56,494 nucleotides of DNA, taken from the NCBI GenBank assembly GCA_003554945.1, contig PWHN01000009.1:1-56494 (forward strand), read 5' to 3'. The position numbers and the translations under genes are program-made. The DNA is from a bacterium. Its GTDB lineage: Bacteria > T1Sed10-126. A model generated the notes under the pieces. It had not been told where the DNA came from, did not search any database, and saw nothing but the letters and a program-made list of their open reading frames with translations. Shown piece by piece: positions 34,462 through 43,211 of this stretch (its first letter is position 1; every line of letters begins with the position of its first letter).

Positions 34462-35316
34462 TCATTGCGGACTAAGTTCAATAGACTGCCGGGCAGCATG
34501 ATAGGAGGAACGGACGAGAGGTGCCGACTCGACGTTACTAAAACCCAGTTTCAGAGCCCGCTGTTTCCAGAGTTCAAACTCCTGCGGACGCACCCAACGG
34601 CGGACCGGAATATTCGCGGTCGCCGGCTGCAAATACTGCCCTATAGTCAAAGAATCAACAGCTATCGAGCGTAAATCTTCCAGCAGCGCTGCCACCTCTT
34701 TTTTTTTCTCCCCCAGCCCAAGCATAAACCCGGACTTTGTTTTTACACCAGATTTAGCCGCCTTATCAAGCAGCGCAAGCGACCTTTCGTATGAAGCATC
34801 CGGTCTGATTTCAGGATAAAGACGGGGAACGGTTTCAAGGTTATGATTGAGCACCTGTGGCTCGGCGGCAAGAATTTTACTCAGTGCAGTTTCATCACCC
34901 TGAAAATCAGGTATGAGCACCTCGACACTAACACCGGGGTTCTGCTCCTTTACTGTCCCGATCACCTTAACCCAATGAGCGCTCCCGCAATCAGGTAGGT
35001 CGTCTCTATTAACAGAAGTCAGAACAACGTAATCAAGCTCAAGCTCCCCAACTGCCGCAGCAATACGCTCGGCTTCAGTGCGGTCCGGTTCTTCCGGCGT
35101 CCCAGATTTTACGCCACAAAATGCACAGTCGCGAGTACAGATATCTCCCAGCAACATAAAGGTGGCTGTTCCTTCACTCCAGCATTCAAAACGATTGGGG
35201 CAACCGGCTTCTTCACAAACCGTATTAAGAGATTTTCTCGAAAGGATCTTCCGGACCCGGTTGTTACTTCCGGGCTCCCTCACTTTCACACGAAGCCAGT
35301 CCGGCTTGTTAAACAT
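34462..35316 (-). CDS. lipA: Lipoyl synthase
   Basis: 284 residues, radical-SAM enzyme that inserts two sulfur atoms into octanoyl groups on lipoyl domains. Auxiliary cluster ligands lie in CEEAGCPNRFECW; the radical-SAM triad is in DICTRDCAFCGVKSG; the C-terminal RSSYHA is the family end. LTIGQYLQPATANIPV and KTKSGFMLGLGE are also typical. It starts five bases after the glgC stop, so the two are probably cotranscribed, though functionally unrelated. No lipB is visible. Confidence 0.96.
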   Translation of the reverse strand: MFNKPDWLRVKVREPGSNNRVRKILSRKSLNTVCEEAGCPNRFECWSEGTATFMLLGDICTRDCAFCGVKSGTPEEPDRTEAERIAAAVGELELDYVVLTSVNRDDLPDCGSAHWVKVIGTVKEQNPGVSVEVLIPDFQGDETALSKILAAEPQVLNHNLETVPRLYPEIRPDASYERSLALLDKAAKSGVKTKSGFMLGLGEKKKEVAALLEDLRSIAVDSLTIGQYLQPATANIPVRRWVRPQEFELWKQRALKLGFSNVESAPLVRSSYHAARQSIELSPQ

Positions 35317-35321
35317 TGGAG

Positions 35322-36572
35322 TTACATATTACCAATATCGGAGTGGAACTCGTTATCGGGATAATCTCGCCGCACAACAACAATTCCGTCGCCGGTATAA
35401 TAATGGTCTTTAAGTTTTTCATCAGCATCACCAACCAGGCGGGTTCCCGCCTCAATAGTTGCGTTTTTATCAATTATCGCTCCCGAGATGTAACAGTCGC
35501 GCTCAACAGTTGCATTATCCATAATAATCGAATCCTCTACCAGAGATCCGGAACGCACAGTTACCCCGGAAGAAAGCACAGAACGACGTACTTTTCCACC
35601 GCTTAAAATTACGCCATCTGAAACAATAGAATCAATAGCAACTCCACGGCGATCCTCATCGTCAAAAACAAATTTGGCGGGAGGATATTGCCCGTGATAA
35701 GTTCTAACGGGCCACTTTTTGTCATACAGATTAAACTGGGGCGAAACGCTGACCAGATCCATGTTGGCTTCATAAAAAGAACGGACTGTCCCTACATCAC
35801 GCCAGTAGCGCTTGTCTCCCTCGGTCCCTCGGTTTTCGTCTTCAAACCAGTGGGCCTGAACCCGCGCACCGCTTTCCACCATCTTCGGCAAGACATCTTT
35901 GCCAAAATCATGGCTGGACTTTTCATCTTCTGCATCTTCAAGAAGATAATCCCGGATTATTTTACTTTCAAAACAATAAATCCCCATTGAGACAAGACAT
36001 CGATCAGGATTGTCAGGCATCGGTGTTGGATCATCCGGTTTCTCTTGAAAACCAGTTACTCTAAAATCATCGTCAACCTGCATGACACCAAATTCCGTCG
36101 CCTCCTCCCTGGAGACATCGGTCACAGCTATAGTCGCAATGGCCTCAGTTTCGCGGTGTTCAGAAACCATCTTCTGGTAATTCATTTTGTAAATATGATC
36201 ACCACTCAGTATTAAAACCTGTTCAGGATCTACCGCGTCAATTACAAAAAGATTCTGGTAAATCGCATCTGCCGTTCCCATATACCATGTGTCTCTTACT
36301 CGCTGTTGAGGAGGATGCACTTCAATAAATTCACCAAGGTCACGACTAAAAATATTCCAGGCTGAATTTAAATGGCGGGTCAACGAACTCGACTTATATT
36401 GAGTTAAAATAACTATTTTTCTCAATCCAGAATTAATACAGTTGGAAAGGGTAAAATCAATTAACCTGTAGGGCCCTCCAAACGGGACCGCAGGCTTGGT
36501 GCGGTGTTCGGTTAAGGGCATCAGACGTGAACCCCTTCCACCGGCCATAATTATTGAAAGAACGTCACGCAT
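35322..36572 (-). CDS. glgC: Glucose-1-phosphate adenylyltransferase
   Basis: 416 residues, normal for GlgC, which makes ADP-glucose for glycogen. IMAGGRGSRLMPLTEHRTKP holds the nucleotide loop; FGGPYRLIDFTLSNC, WYMGTADAIYQN, LSGDHIYKMNY and YWRDVGTVRSFYEANMDL follow; the C-terminal part is a left-handed beta-helix (DSIVSDGVILSGGKVRRSVL, VEDSIIMDNATVERDC). Divergent from glgA across a 109-base gap that must hold both promoters. Confidence 0.95.
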   Translation of the reverse strand: MRDVLSIIMAGGRGSRLMPLTEHRTKPAVPFGGPYRLIDFTLSNCINSGLRKIVILTQYKSSSLTRHLNSAWNIFSRDLGEFIEVHPPQQRVRDTWYMGTADAIYQNLFVIDAVDPEQVLILSGDHIYKMNYQKMVSEHRETEAIATIAVTDVSREEATEFGVMQVDDDFRVTGFQEKPDDPTPMPDNPDRCLVSMGIYCFESKIIRDYLLEDAEDEKSSHDFGKDVLPKMVESGARVQAHWFEDENRGTEGDKRYWRDVGTVRSFYEANMDLVSVSPQFNLYDKKWPVRTYHGQYPPAKFVFDDEDRRGVAIDSIVSDGVILSGGKVRRSVLSSGVTVRSGSLVEDSIIMDNATVERDCYISGAIIDKNATIEAGTRLVGDADEKLKDHYYTGDGIVVVRRDYPDNEFHSDIGNM

Positions 36573-36681
36573 TTTTGATAAACCTCCTGTATAAAGTAGT
36601 TAATAACTTACCAAAGAGCAATAATTATGACAAAATATATGGACACTTTACAGGGTAATATTCAACTAAAGGTGATTTTAC

Positions 36682-38115
36682 ATGAAAAAAATTAGATTTG
36701 TTACCAGTGAGGCGGCGCCACTCGCCAAAACAGGCGGTCTGGCAGACGTCTGTGGAACTCTCCCTCTTATCCTTAATCAACAGAATTACAACACCTCAAT
36801 TATAATGCCCTGGTATAAAAACCTCGAAGCAAAAAAAATAGATCGATCAATTGTCCGTTTGGGCAACGAACCCCGATATGCTATTTATGGAAAGACCACA
36901 ATCAACGGTGTAGACGTGATCTTGATTAAAGATCAGCAATTTTTTAACCGGGAAGAATATTACGGAACCGACGACGGTCCCTACCCTGATAACGACAGAC
37001 GATTTATCTTCTTTTCCCGAGCAGCCGTTCAGTATATAAGCAAGCATGACAGCTCTGCTGTAGTACACGCCCACGACTGGTTTACCGGCCTCGTTCCGCT
37101 TTACCTCCGTTCACGTTATAAACGCTCCCGATTCCGGTCCGTATTTACTATTCACAACTTACAGCACCAGGGTATTTTCCCGGCCAGCTCTTTCTATCTG
37201 AGTAATCTTCCCGCCTATCGTTTTTCGCCGCGTTGGACCGAATTTTACGGCAACCTGAACCTGATGAAAGCAGGAATAACAGCCGCCGACCGCCTGACCA
37301 CAGTCAGTCCCACCTACGCAGAGGAAATTCAGACCCAACAGTTTGGCGAGGGACTGGAAGGGGTTATTCGCGAAGAAAATAAAAAACTCACAGGAATTAT
37401 TAACGGAATTGACACCGAAATTTGGAACTCTGAAACTGACCCCTACCTGGAAGAAGACGAACAATTTTCGGCCAGCGATATTTCTGGAAAAAAGCGACTC
37501 AAAAGTAATTTATTGCAGGAATATGGTCTTAAAAACGGCAGTGATTTACCACTGATAGGCACGGTCAGCAGACTGGCCCAGCAGAAGGGAATTGACATGC
37601 TGCTTGACATGAGGCAGGAGCTCAGTCGCCTGCCGGCTCGCTGGATTTTTCTGGGCACCGGAGAACCGGAACTTGAAGCGGGACTGAAACAGTGGGAACG
37701 GGAGTTCCCCGACCGCGTTCGGGCTGTGATAGATTTTGATGAAAAACTTGCCCACAGGATTGTGGCAGCAAGCGACATCTACTGTATGCCCAGCCGCTTC
37801 GAACCCTGCGGTCTTAACCAGCTTTACTGTGCACAATACGGAACTGTGCCAGTTGTCCACCGCACGGGCGGACTGGCCGACACGGTGGCAGACTTCGATG
37901 AAAGTGATCAAAATCAAGCGACAGGTTTTAGTTTTAAAAATCTCTCTCCTGAAAATCTTAAGAAAAAAATCGAACAGGCCGTTAATCTTTACGATAGCAA
38001 ACCGGCGACCTGGAAACAACTACAACAAAATGGCTTTGAACGTGATTTTTCCTGGAAAAAATCAGCCAATCAGTATGCTAAAATTTACGATTCTCTTGTG
38101 GAGGAAATGAAATGA
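36682..38115 (+). CDS. glgA: Glycogen synthase (ADP-glucose type, GT5)
   Basis: 477 residues, full length. N-terminal TSEAAPLAKTGGLADVCGTL contains the KTGGL nucleotide-sugar motif. VHAHDWFTGLVPLYL, FTIHNLQHQGIFP and IDTEIWNSETDPY are conserved. The C-terminal Rossmann domain has IGTVSRLAQQKGIDML, PSRFEPCGLNQLYCAQYGTV and HRTGGLADTV. It extends alpha-1,4-glucan from ADP-glucose. Overlaps the next gene by four bases (ATGA). Confidence 0.96.
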   Translation: MKKIRFVTSEAAPLAKTGGLADVCGTLPLILNQQNYNTSIIMPWYKNLEAKKIDRSIVRLGNEPRYAIYGKTTINGVDVILIKDQQFFNREEYYGTDDGPYPDNDRRFIFFSRAAVQYISKHDSSAVVHAHDWFTGLVPLYLRSRYKRSRFRSVFTIHNLQHQGIFPASSFYLSNLPAYRFSPRWTEFYGNLNLMKAGITAADRLTTVSPTYAEEIQTQQFGEGLEGVIREENKKLTGIINGIDTEIWNSETDPYLEEDEQFSASDISGKKRLKSNLLQEYGLKNGSDLPLIGTVSRLAQQKGIDMLLDMRQELSRLPARWIFLGTGEPELEAGLKQWEREFPDRVRAVIDFDEKLAHRIVAASDIYCMPSRFEPCGLNQLYCAQYGTVPVVHRTGGLADTVADFDESDQNQATGFSFKNLSPENLKKKIEQAVNLYDSKPATWKQLQQNGFERDFSWKKSANQYAKIYDSLVEEMK

Positions 38116-40214
38116 GCGGAAAATTAAAAGTAAATATTGTCTGGCATCTTCACCAACCATATTATCGAGCTGCAGGAGACAAGCTATTTATGCTCCCCTG
38201 GGTCCGACTGCACACCCTCAAGGAATACCATGATATGGCTGAAATGGTTGAAAGACACCCTAAAACGGCCGTAACTTTTAACTGGTCTCCTGCCCTGCTA
38301 AAGCAAGTTGAAGAGTATGTTGACGGCCGCAAGGACGAAATGCAAAAACTGCGCGAAAAAGCTGCCTCGGACCTCACCCCGGAAGAACGTTATCAGCTCG
38401 TTCGAGGTAGTTTCCGGGCCAACCCGGCAACTATGATTAAACCCTACCCTGCACTGGCGAAACTACACGACCGATGGGAAGCTGAGCGACGGGAACGTGC
38501 CGCCGGCCAGGAACTACACTGGAATGATCAGGTTATTAGAGATTGCCAGGTCTGGGGGACCCTTATCTGGTTTGGCTTTTCCGCTTTAAAAAAATATCCT
38601 GAAATTGATGAATTACGAAAAAAAGCGGAAGGTTTTACACCGGAAGATAAAATCAAACTTAAAGAGATAGAACAAAAACTACTGGCTGAACTACTACCCC
38701 GCTGGAAGAACATCTGTCACAAAACAGCCGCAGAAATTTCCGTAAACCCCTATTTTCACCCTATAGCTCCACTGCTTTGCAACTATTCCGATATTGAAGA
38801 AGCAATGCCCGATGTTCCCCAGCCGGAGAGATCTATCAACTGGCCCGGCGATGTCCGCTGGCACCTGCAGGAGGCTAAAAACGCCGCCCAAAAATACTTT
38901 GATATCGACTCGGTGGGTTTGTGGCCTTCCGAAGGTAGTGTTAGCGAGAGCTTCATGAACCTGGTTGATGAGTGTGGATTCCGCTGGGTCGCCACAGACG
39001 AAGCACTACTGCACAGGGCCTTTGGCCAGAAGACGAATAAATTCCAGGCCTATTCCTGGAAGAATAGGCTGCCGGTTTTCTTTCGGGATACCAAGCTCAG
39101 CGACCTGATCGGATTTGACTATTCACGCCTGGAATCGAGTGATGCCGTAAACGATTTTTTTAAACGGCTGGAGCAAATCAAAAATACCACAGAACCGCGG
39201 CCAGAGAGGTTATTAACTGTCATTCTCGACGGCGAAAACCCCTGGGAACATTTTTACGGCGGCGGAGAAAATTTTCTCGATCAGCTTTACTCCCGTTTTA
39301 AAAAATCGGATCAGTTTCAGACTATAACACCGAATAAATATCTGCAGGAAGGACATAATCTCACCAGTTTTGACAGAATGGGCGCCGGTTCATGGATCAA
39401 CGGCGACTTCAATATCTGGGGGGGAAGCAGCGAGGATGTACGTGCCTGGGAACTGCTCGCCGAAACCCGGGAGGCACTCTATAGCTGGGAAAATCTCGAC
39501 GCAGAGCAAGCCAACGACTGCTGGCGTGCTTTATACGCTGCCCAGGGCAGCGACTGGTTCTGGTGGTATGGCGAACCCTTTCACTCGGAAGACGACGAAA
39601 AATTTGATCGCCTGTTCAGAGAAAATTTAATCTACATTTACAAGCGCGGTGGACACCCCGAACCCTCTTACCTGCACTACCCACTGCATTCTACCGAGTC
39701 GCCAGGCTATGAGCCGCCGCGAAATTTCATTTCACCGGAAATTGAAGGGCGGGAGACTCATTACTGGGAGTGGTGGGGGGCGGCAAAAATTATCACCTCC
39801 AGCTCCACTGGCTCAATGGCCCGCAGCACGGACCGTATAAAAACTATCCGCTGTGGTTCTGACGAGGATTACATTTATTTTTATGTCAGCTTTTCACAAC
39901 GTCCGGAGGACGAGGCCCTTTGCCGGCTGGCTGTCAACGGAAGCTGTTTTGAGCTGGGCCCTCTGAAAAACAACAGTGGTAAGCTTGCATTCACCGACAG
40001 TCAGCAGACCGTGGAAGAATCGGCCTGGGCTTACGGGCAAATTTTAGAGTGTAAAATCCCACTTTCTGAAACTAAATTAAAACCTGGTGACTATTGTAAT
40101 TTTCAGCTAATTTTTCGCAAAGATAATACGATTTTTGAACGATTTCCTGTCAGAGAAAAACTGGCTATACCACTATTAGACAAGAAAACGGAGGCAAGCG
40201 AATGGACAGCGTAG
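38112..40214 (+). CDS. GH57 alpha-glucan hydrolase with C-terminal beta-sandwich
   Basis: 700 residues. The GH57 barrel starts with NIVWHLHQPYY; SVGLWPSEGSVSESFMNLVD carries the likely nucleophile Glu and TVILDGENPWEHFYGGGENF the likely acid Asp. A helical insertion (about 75-200) and a C-terminal region (about 560-690, RIKTIRCGSDEDYIYFYVSF) resembling the glucodextranase/DOMON-type sandwich follow. No signal peptide, so intracellular glycogen breakdown is inferred; alpha-amylase and amylopullulanase are both possible. It overlaps the second GH57 gene by 13 bases. Confidence 0.85.
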   Translation: MSGKLKVNIVWHLHQPYYRAAGDKLFMLPWVRLHTLKEYHDMAEMVERHPKTAVTFNWSPALLKQVEEYVDGRKDEMQKLREKAASDLTPEERYQLVRGSFRANPATMIKPYPALAKLHDRWEAERRERAAGQELHWNDQVIRDCQVWGTLIWFGFSALKKYPEIDELRKKAEGFTPEDKIKLKEIEQKLLAELLPRWKNICHKTAAEISVNPYFHPIAPLLCNYSDIEEAMPDVPQPERSINWPGDVRWHLQEAKNAAQKYFDIDSVGLWPSEGSVSESFMNLVDECGFRWVATDEALLHRAFGQKTNKFQAYSWKNRLPVFFRDTKLSDLIGFDYSRLESSDAVNDFFKRLEQIKNTTEPRPERLLTVILDGENPWEHFYGGGENFLDQLYSRFKKSDQFQTITPNKYLQEGHNLTSFDRMGAGSWINGDFNIWGGSSEDVRAWELLAETREALYSWENLDAEQANDCWRALYAAQGSDWFWWYGEPFHSEDDEKFDRLFRENLIYIYKRGGHPEPSYLHYPLHSTESPGYEPPRNFISPEIEGRETHYWEWWGAAKIITSSSTGSMARSTDRIKTIRCGSDEDYIYFYVSFSQRPEDEALCRLAVNGSCFELGPLKNNSGKLAFTDSQQTVEESAWAYGQILECKIPLSETKLKPGDYCNFQLIFRKDNTIFERFPVREKLAIPLLDKKTEASEWTA

Positions 40215-42160
40215 AGAACACACAATTAATTTTTGCCCTGCACGCCCACCAGCCAGTGGGCAACTTCAAGAAAGTTTTTGAGCAAATAACCGACGAATCA
40301 TACCTTCCCTTCCTGCGGAATTTTAAAGAACATTCCTGTGGACCTATCAGCTATCACGCTTCGGGAATACTTTACGACTGGTGGATGAACAACCGGCCGG
40401 AAGTAATTGACCTGATTGGTGAGTTAATTGAAGCGGAACGGCTGGAACCGCTGGTCGGTGGGTTTTACGAACCTATTTTATCTTTAATTCCGCGCGGGGA
40501 CAGACGACGACAGCTTGAAAAACACTGCCGCTTTATCGAGGATACATTTGAGGTATGTCCCCGGGGTGCCTGGCTCACGGAGCGCATCTGGAGTCCCGAA
40601 CTGCCGGCGGATTTGAAGGAGGCCGGCATTGAATATACAACCGTGGACGACTTTCACTTTCAGGCGGCCGGCTGGGACATTGACCGGCTCTCGGGTTACT
40701 ACCAAACCGAATACGACGGCGAAACTATATCTATTTTTCCAATAAGCAAGCAACTGCGCTACAAGATTCCTTTTGCGGAAGTCAAAACCATCTCTGATTT
40801 TCTCAGCCAGCAAGTCGGGAAAGGATTAACCATGGCCGACGATGCTGAAAAATTTGGTAGCTGGCCCGGAACTGACAAATGGGTCTATCAGGACGGTTGG
40901 CTGCAACGATTTCTAACAGCGGCTGATAACGGTGAAATAAATTTGATCAGCCTTGGCGATTACTACGACTCCAATCCCTCCTCAGGTGCCTGCTACCTGC
41001 CCACTACTTCTTACCAGGAGATGCAAGAGTGGGTATTACCACCGGAAAAGAAGCTGGAGTATGAGCAGGTCAAAGAAAAACTAAACGACAGTGAACAGCA
41101 GTATCTACGGGGCGGGCATTTTCAACATTTTCTCGTCAAATACCCGGAGAGCAATCGTATGCACAAGATGGGGTTATGGTTGAGTGGAAAACTTGATCCG
41201 GATGCCGAACCAGAGGCCTACGATCACCTGCTGAAAGCTCAGTGCAATGACTCCTACTGGCACGGTATATTTGGCGGCCTTGCCCTGCCCCATCTGCGGG
41301 CCAGCAACTGGTTAAACCTCGGTCTGGCGCTGAAAAAAAGTAACATTTCTGAGCTCTCCCCCCGGGAAGAGGATTTTAACCGCGACGGCCGCAGTGAAAT
41401 AGTTGCCGCCAACGACTACAATTTACTGGTCTGCTCCCCGGACAACGGTGGCAACCTTGAGAGCTGGATTCTATTGCCGGCCGGCCGAAATGTCTTGGAT
41501 ACTCTGACCAGATGCTGGGAAGCATACCTGGAGGAGGAAACTCCGGAGAGCGATGAAGATTCAGAAATAGACACAATTCATCACCAACGAGTCAAGGTGC
41601 CCGCCGAATGGCTCCAGGATTGGAACGAGGATAGTGTAACCCGCGCCGGATTCCAGCCGCTACAACTACCGGAAAATAGACCACTTGAAGAGACCGTCTA
41701 TTTCATGGAAAATAAACAGCCCTCAAGCGTCAATTGCGAGAAGAAGAACTTTGAAATTCATTACGACGAAGTGGGGTTTGGTGTCAATTATAAACTGGAA
41801 GATAATAAATTGATCTGGCGGACTGATTTTCAAAGCGACTGCCGCTGGGGAACAGAGTTAACTTTCGGTTTTCGCTCTCCAAAAGAATCCGAAGCTCACC
41901 TTGAAATTGACGGAAAAACACTGCCGGTAACCGAACGGCTCTCGACTCAAACCAGCTCACTCGACCTCGTCGATCGAATCGCTAACGTTCGTATGGGCCT
42001 GAAATTGTCGGATACGGTTGAATTAATTACCCGGCCGATAAACTCTATAACCCGCTCCGAGAAGGACGCCGAAAAAATATACCAGGGAACCTCGCTTATA
42101 TTTCTGACTCGCTCAAACAGCCTGGAGATTATAAGTGAGTGGGCCGAATTGGATAAATAA
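40202..42160 (+). CDS. GH57 4-alpha-glucanotransferase / alpha-amylase
   Basis: 652 residues, the size and arrangement of the Thermococcus litoralis-type 4-alpha-glucanotransferase. FALHAHQPVGNFKKVFEQ starts the barrel. The nucleophile is probably E127 in AWLTERIWSPEL and the acid D213 or D214 in MADDAEKFGSWPGT. The C-terminal beta-rich part (about 380-650) matches the family's second domain. It would disproportionate maltodextrins in the cytosol. Whether transfer or hydrolysis dominates cannot be read from sequence alone. Confidence 0.88.
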   Translation: MDSVENTQLIFALHAHQPVGNFKKVFEQITDESYLPFLRNFKEHSCGPISYHASGILYDWWMNNRPEVIDLIGELIEAERLEPLVGGFYEPILSLIPRGDRRRQLEKHCRFIEDTFEVCPRGAWLTERIWSPELPADLKEAGIEYTTVDDFHFQAAGWDIDRLSGYYQTEYDGETISIFPISKQLRYKIPFAEVKTISDFLSQQVGKGLTMADDAEKFGSWPGTDKWVYQDGWLQRFLTAADNGEINLISLGDYYDSNPSSGACYLPTTSYQEMQEWVLPPEKKLEYEQVKEKLNDSEQQYLRGGHFQHFLVKYPESNRMHKMGLWLSGKLDPDAEPEAYDHLLKAQCNDSYWHGIFGGLALPHLRASNWLNLGLALKKSNISELSPREEDFNRDGRSEIVAANDYNLLVCSPDNGGNLESWILLPAGRNVLDTLTRCWEAYLEEETPESDEDSEIDTIHHQRVKVPAEWLQDWNEDSVTRAGFQPLQLPENRPLEETVYFMENKQPSSVNCEKKNFEIHYDEVGFGVNYKLEDNKLIWRTDFQSDCRWGTELTFGFRSPKESEAHLEIDGKTLPVTERLSTQTSSLDLVDRIANVRMGLKLSDTVELITRPINSITRSEKDAEKIYQGTSLIFLTRSNSLEIISEWAELDK

Positions 42161-42181
42161 TTTCAGGAGGTTAACAATAAA

Positions 42182-43207
42182 ATGCCACAGTTCAGGAAAG
42201 ACCCGATAACCGAAACCTGGGTGATAATTGCCGAAGAAAGAGGCCACCGGCCGGAAGATTTTGAGGCCAACCAGTATTTTGAAAAAGACCAGGAATACTG
42301 TCCTTTTGACCCCGGCAACGAGGATATGACTCCACCCGAGATTTTTGCTGTCAGACCGCAGGGGGCCAAACATTCTGAATGGCAGGTGCGTGTGGTACCC
42401 AATAAATATCCGGCGCTCGCTATCGAGGGTAAACTCAACCGCGAGGGACGGGGAATGTTTGACATGATGAACGGTATAGGCGCCCACGAAGTAGTAATAG
42501 AAACGCCGGAACATAACTACGACATCCCTGACTACAAGCTCGAACAGATGGACCGCGTTCTTGAAGCCTACCAGCGGCGTGTCCTTGACCTGCGCAAGGA
42601 CCGCCGGTTTCGCTATATCCTAGTTTTCAAAAATAAGGGGCGCTCCGCCGGGGCAACTCTAGCCCACCCACACAGCCAGATAATTGCTCTCTCTGTCACA
42701 CCAAAACGAGTAAAGGAAAAGTTGGAGGGGGCACGCGAACATTACCTGGATAAGAAACGGTGTATTTTCTGCGATATAATTAGTGAAGAATTGAAGGAAG
42801 AAGAACGAATTGTTTACCAGGACAGCAACTTCGTCGTCTGGTCCCCTTTCGCAGCGAGATTTCCTTTTGAAACCTGGATTCTACCTCGTAAACACAACTA
42901 CGACTTTGCTTCTATATCAAGCGGAGATAGAAAACAACTGGGTCGTGTCCTGCAGGACACTATAACCCGGCTGAATAACGCCCTGCAGTCGCCGGATTAT
43001 AATTTCCTCATCAACACCTCTCCCAATCCAAATATAAAGACTGAACGCCCGGGGCACTTTTCTACCATAGAAAAGGACTATCACTGGCATATTGAGATAA
43101 TTCCCCGTATTACAAGCGTCGCGGGATTTGAGTGGGGAAGCGGCTTTTACATCAACTCTACGCCCCCTGAAGAGGCTGCTCGCTATCTGCGCGAAAATTT
43201 CGGCTGA
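42182..43207 (+). CDS. galT: Galactose-1-phosphate uridylyltransferase family
   Basis: 341 residues of the HIT-fold GalT family. MPQFRKDPITETWVIIAEER, CPFDPGNEDMTPPEIF, RVVPNKYPAL, AGATLAHPHSQIIAL (active-site HPH), CIFCDIISEE (zinc Cys pair) and YHWHIEIIPRIT are all visible. As the last gene of the glycogen cassette, with no galK or galE, it may act on ADP- or UDP-glucose rather than in the Leloir pathway; that is inference. AGGAGG upstream. Confidence 0.9.
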   Translation: MPQFRKDPITETWVIIAEERGHRPEDFEANQYFEKDQEYCPFDPGNEDMTPPEIFAVRPQGAKHSEWQVRVVPNKYPALAIEGKLNREGRGMFDMMNGIGAHEVVIETPEHNYDIPDYKLEQMDRVLEAYQRRVLDLRKDRRFRYILVFKNKGRSAGATLAHPHSQIIALSVTPKRVKEKLEGAREHYLDKKRCIFCDIISEELKEEERIVYQDSNFVVWSPFAARFPFETWILPRKHNYDFASISSGDRKQLGRVLQDTITRLNNALQSPDYNFLINTSPNPNIKTERPGHFSTIEKDYHWHIEIIPRITSVAGFEWGSGFYINSTPPEEAARYLRENFG

Positions 43208-43211
43208 CTTA

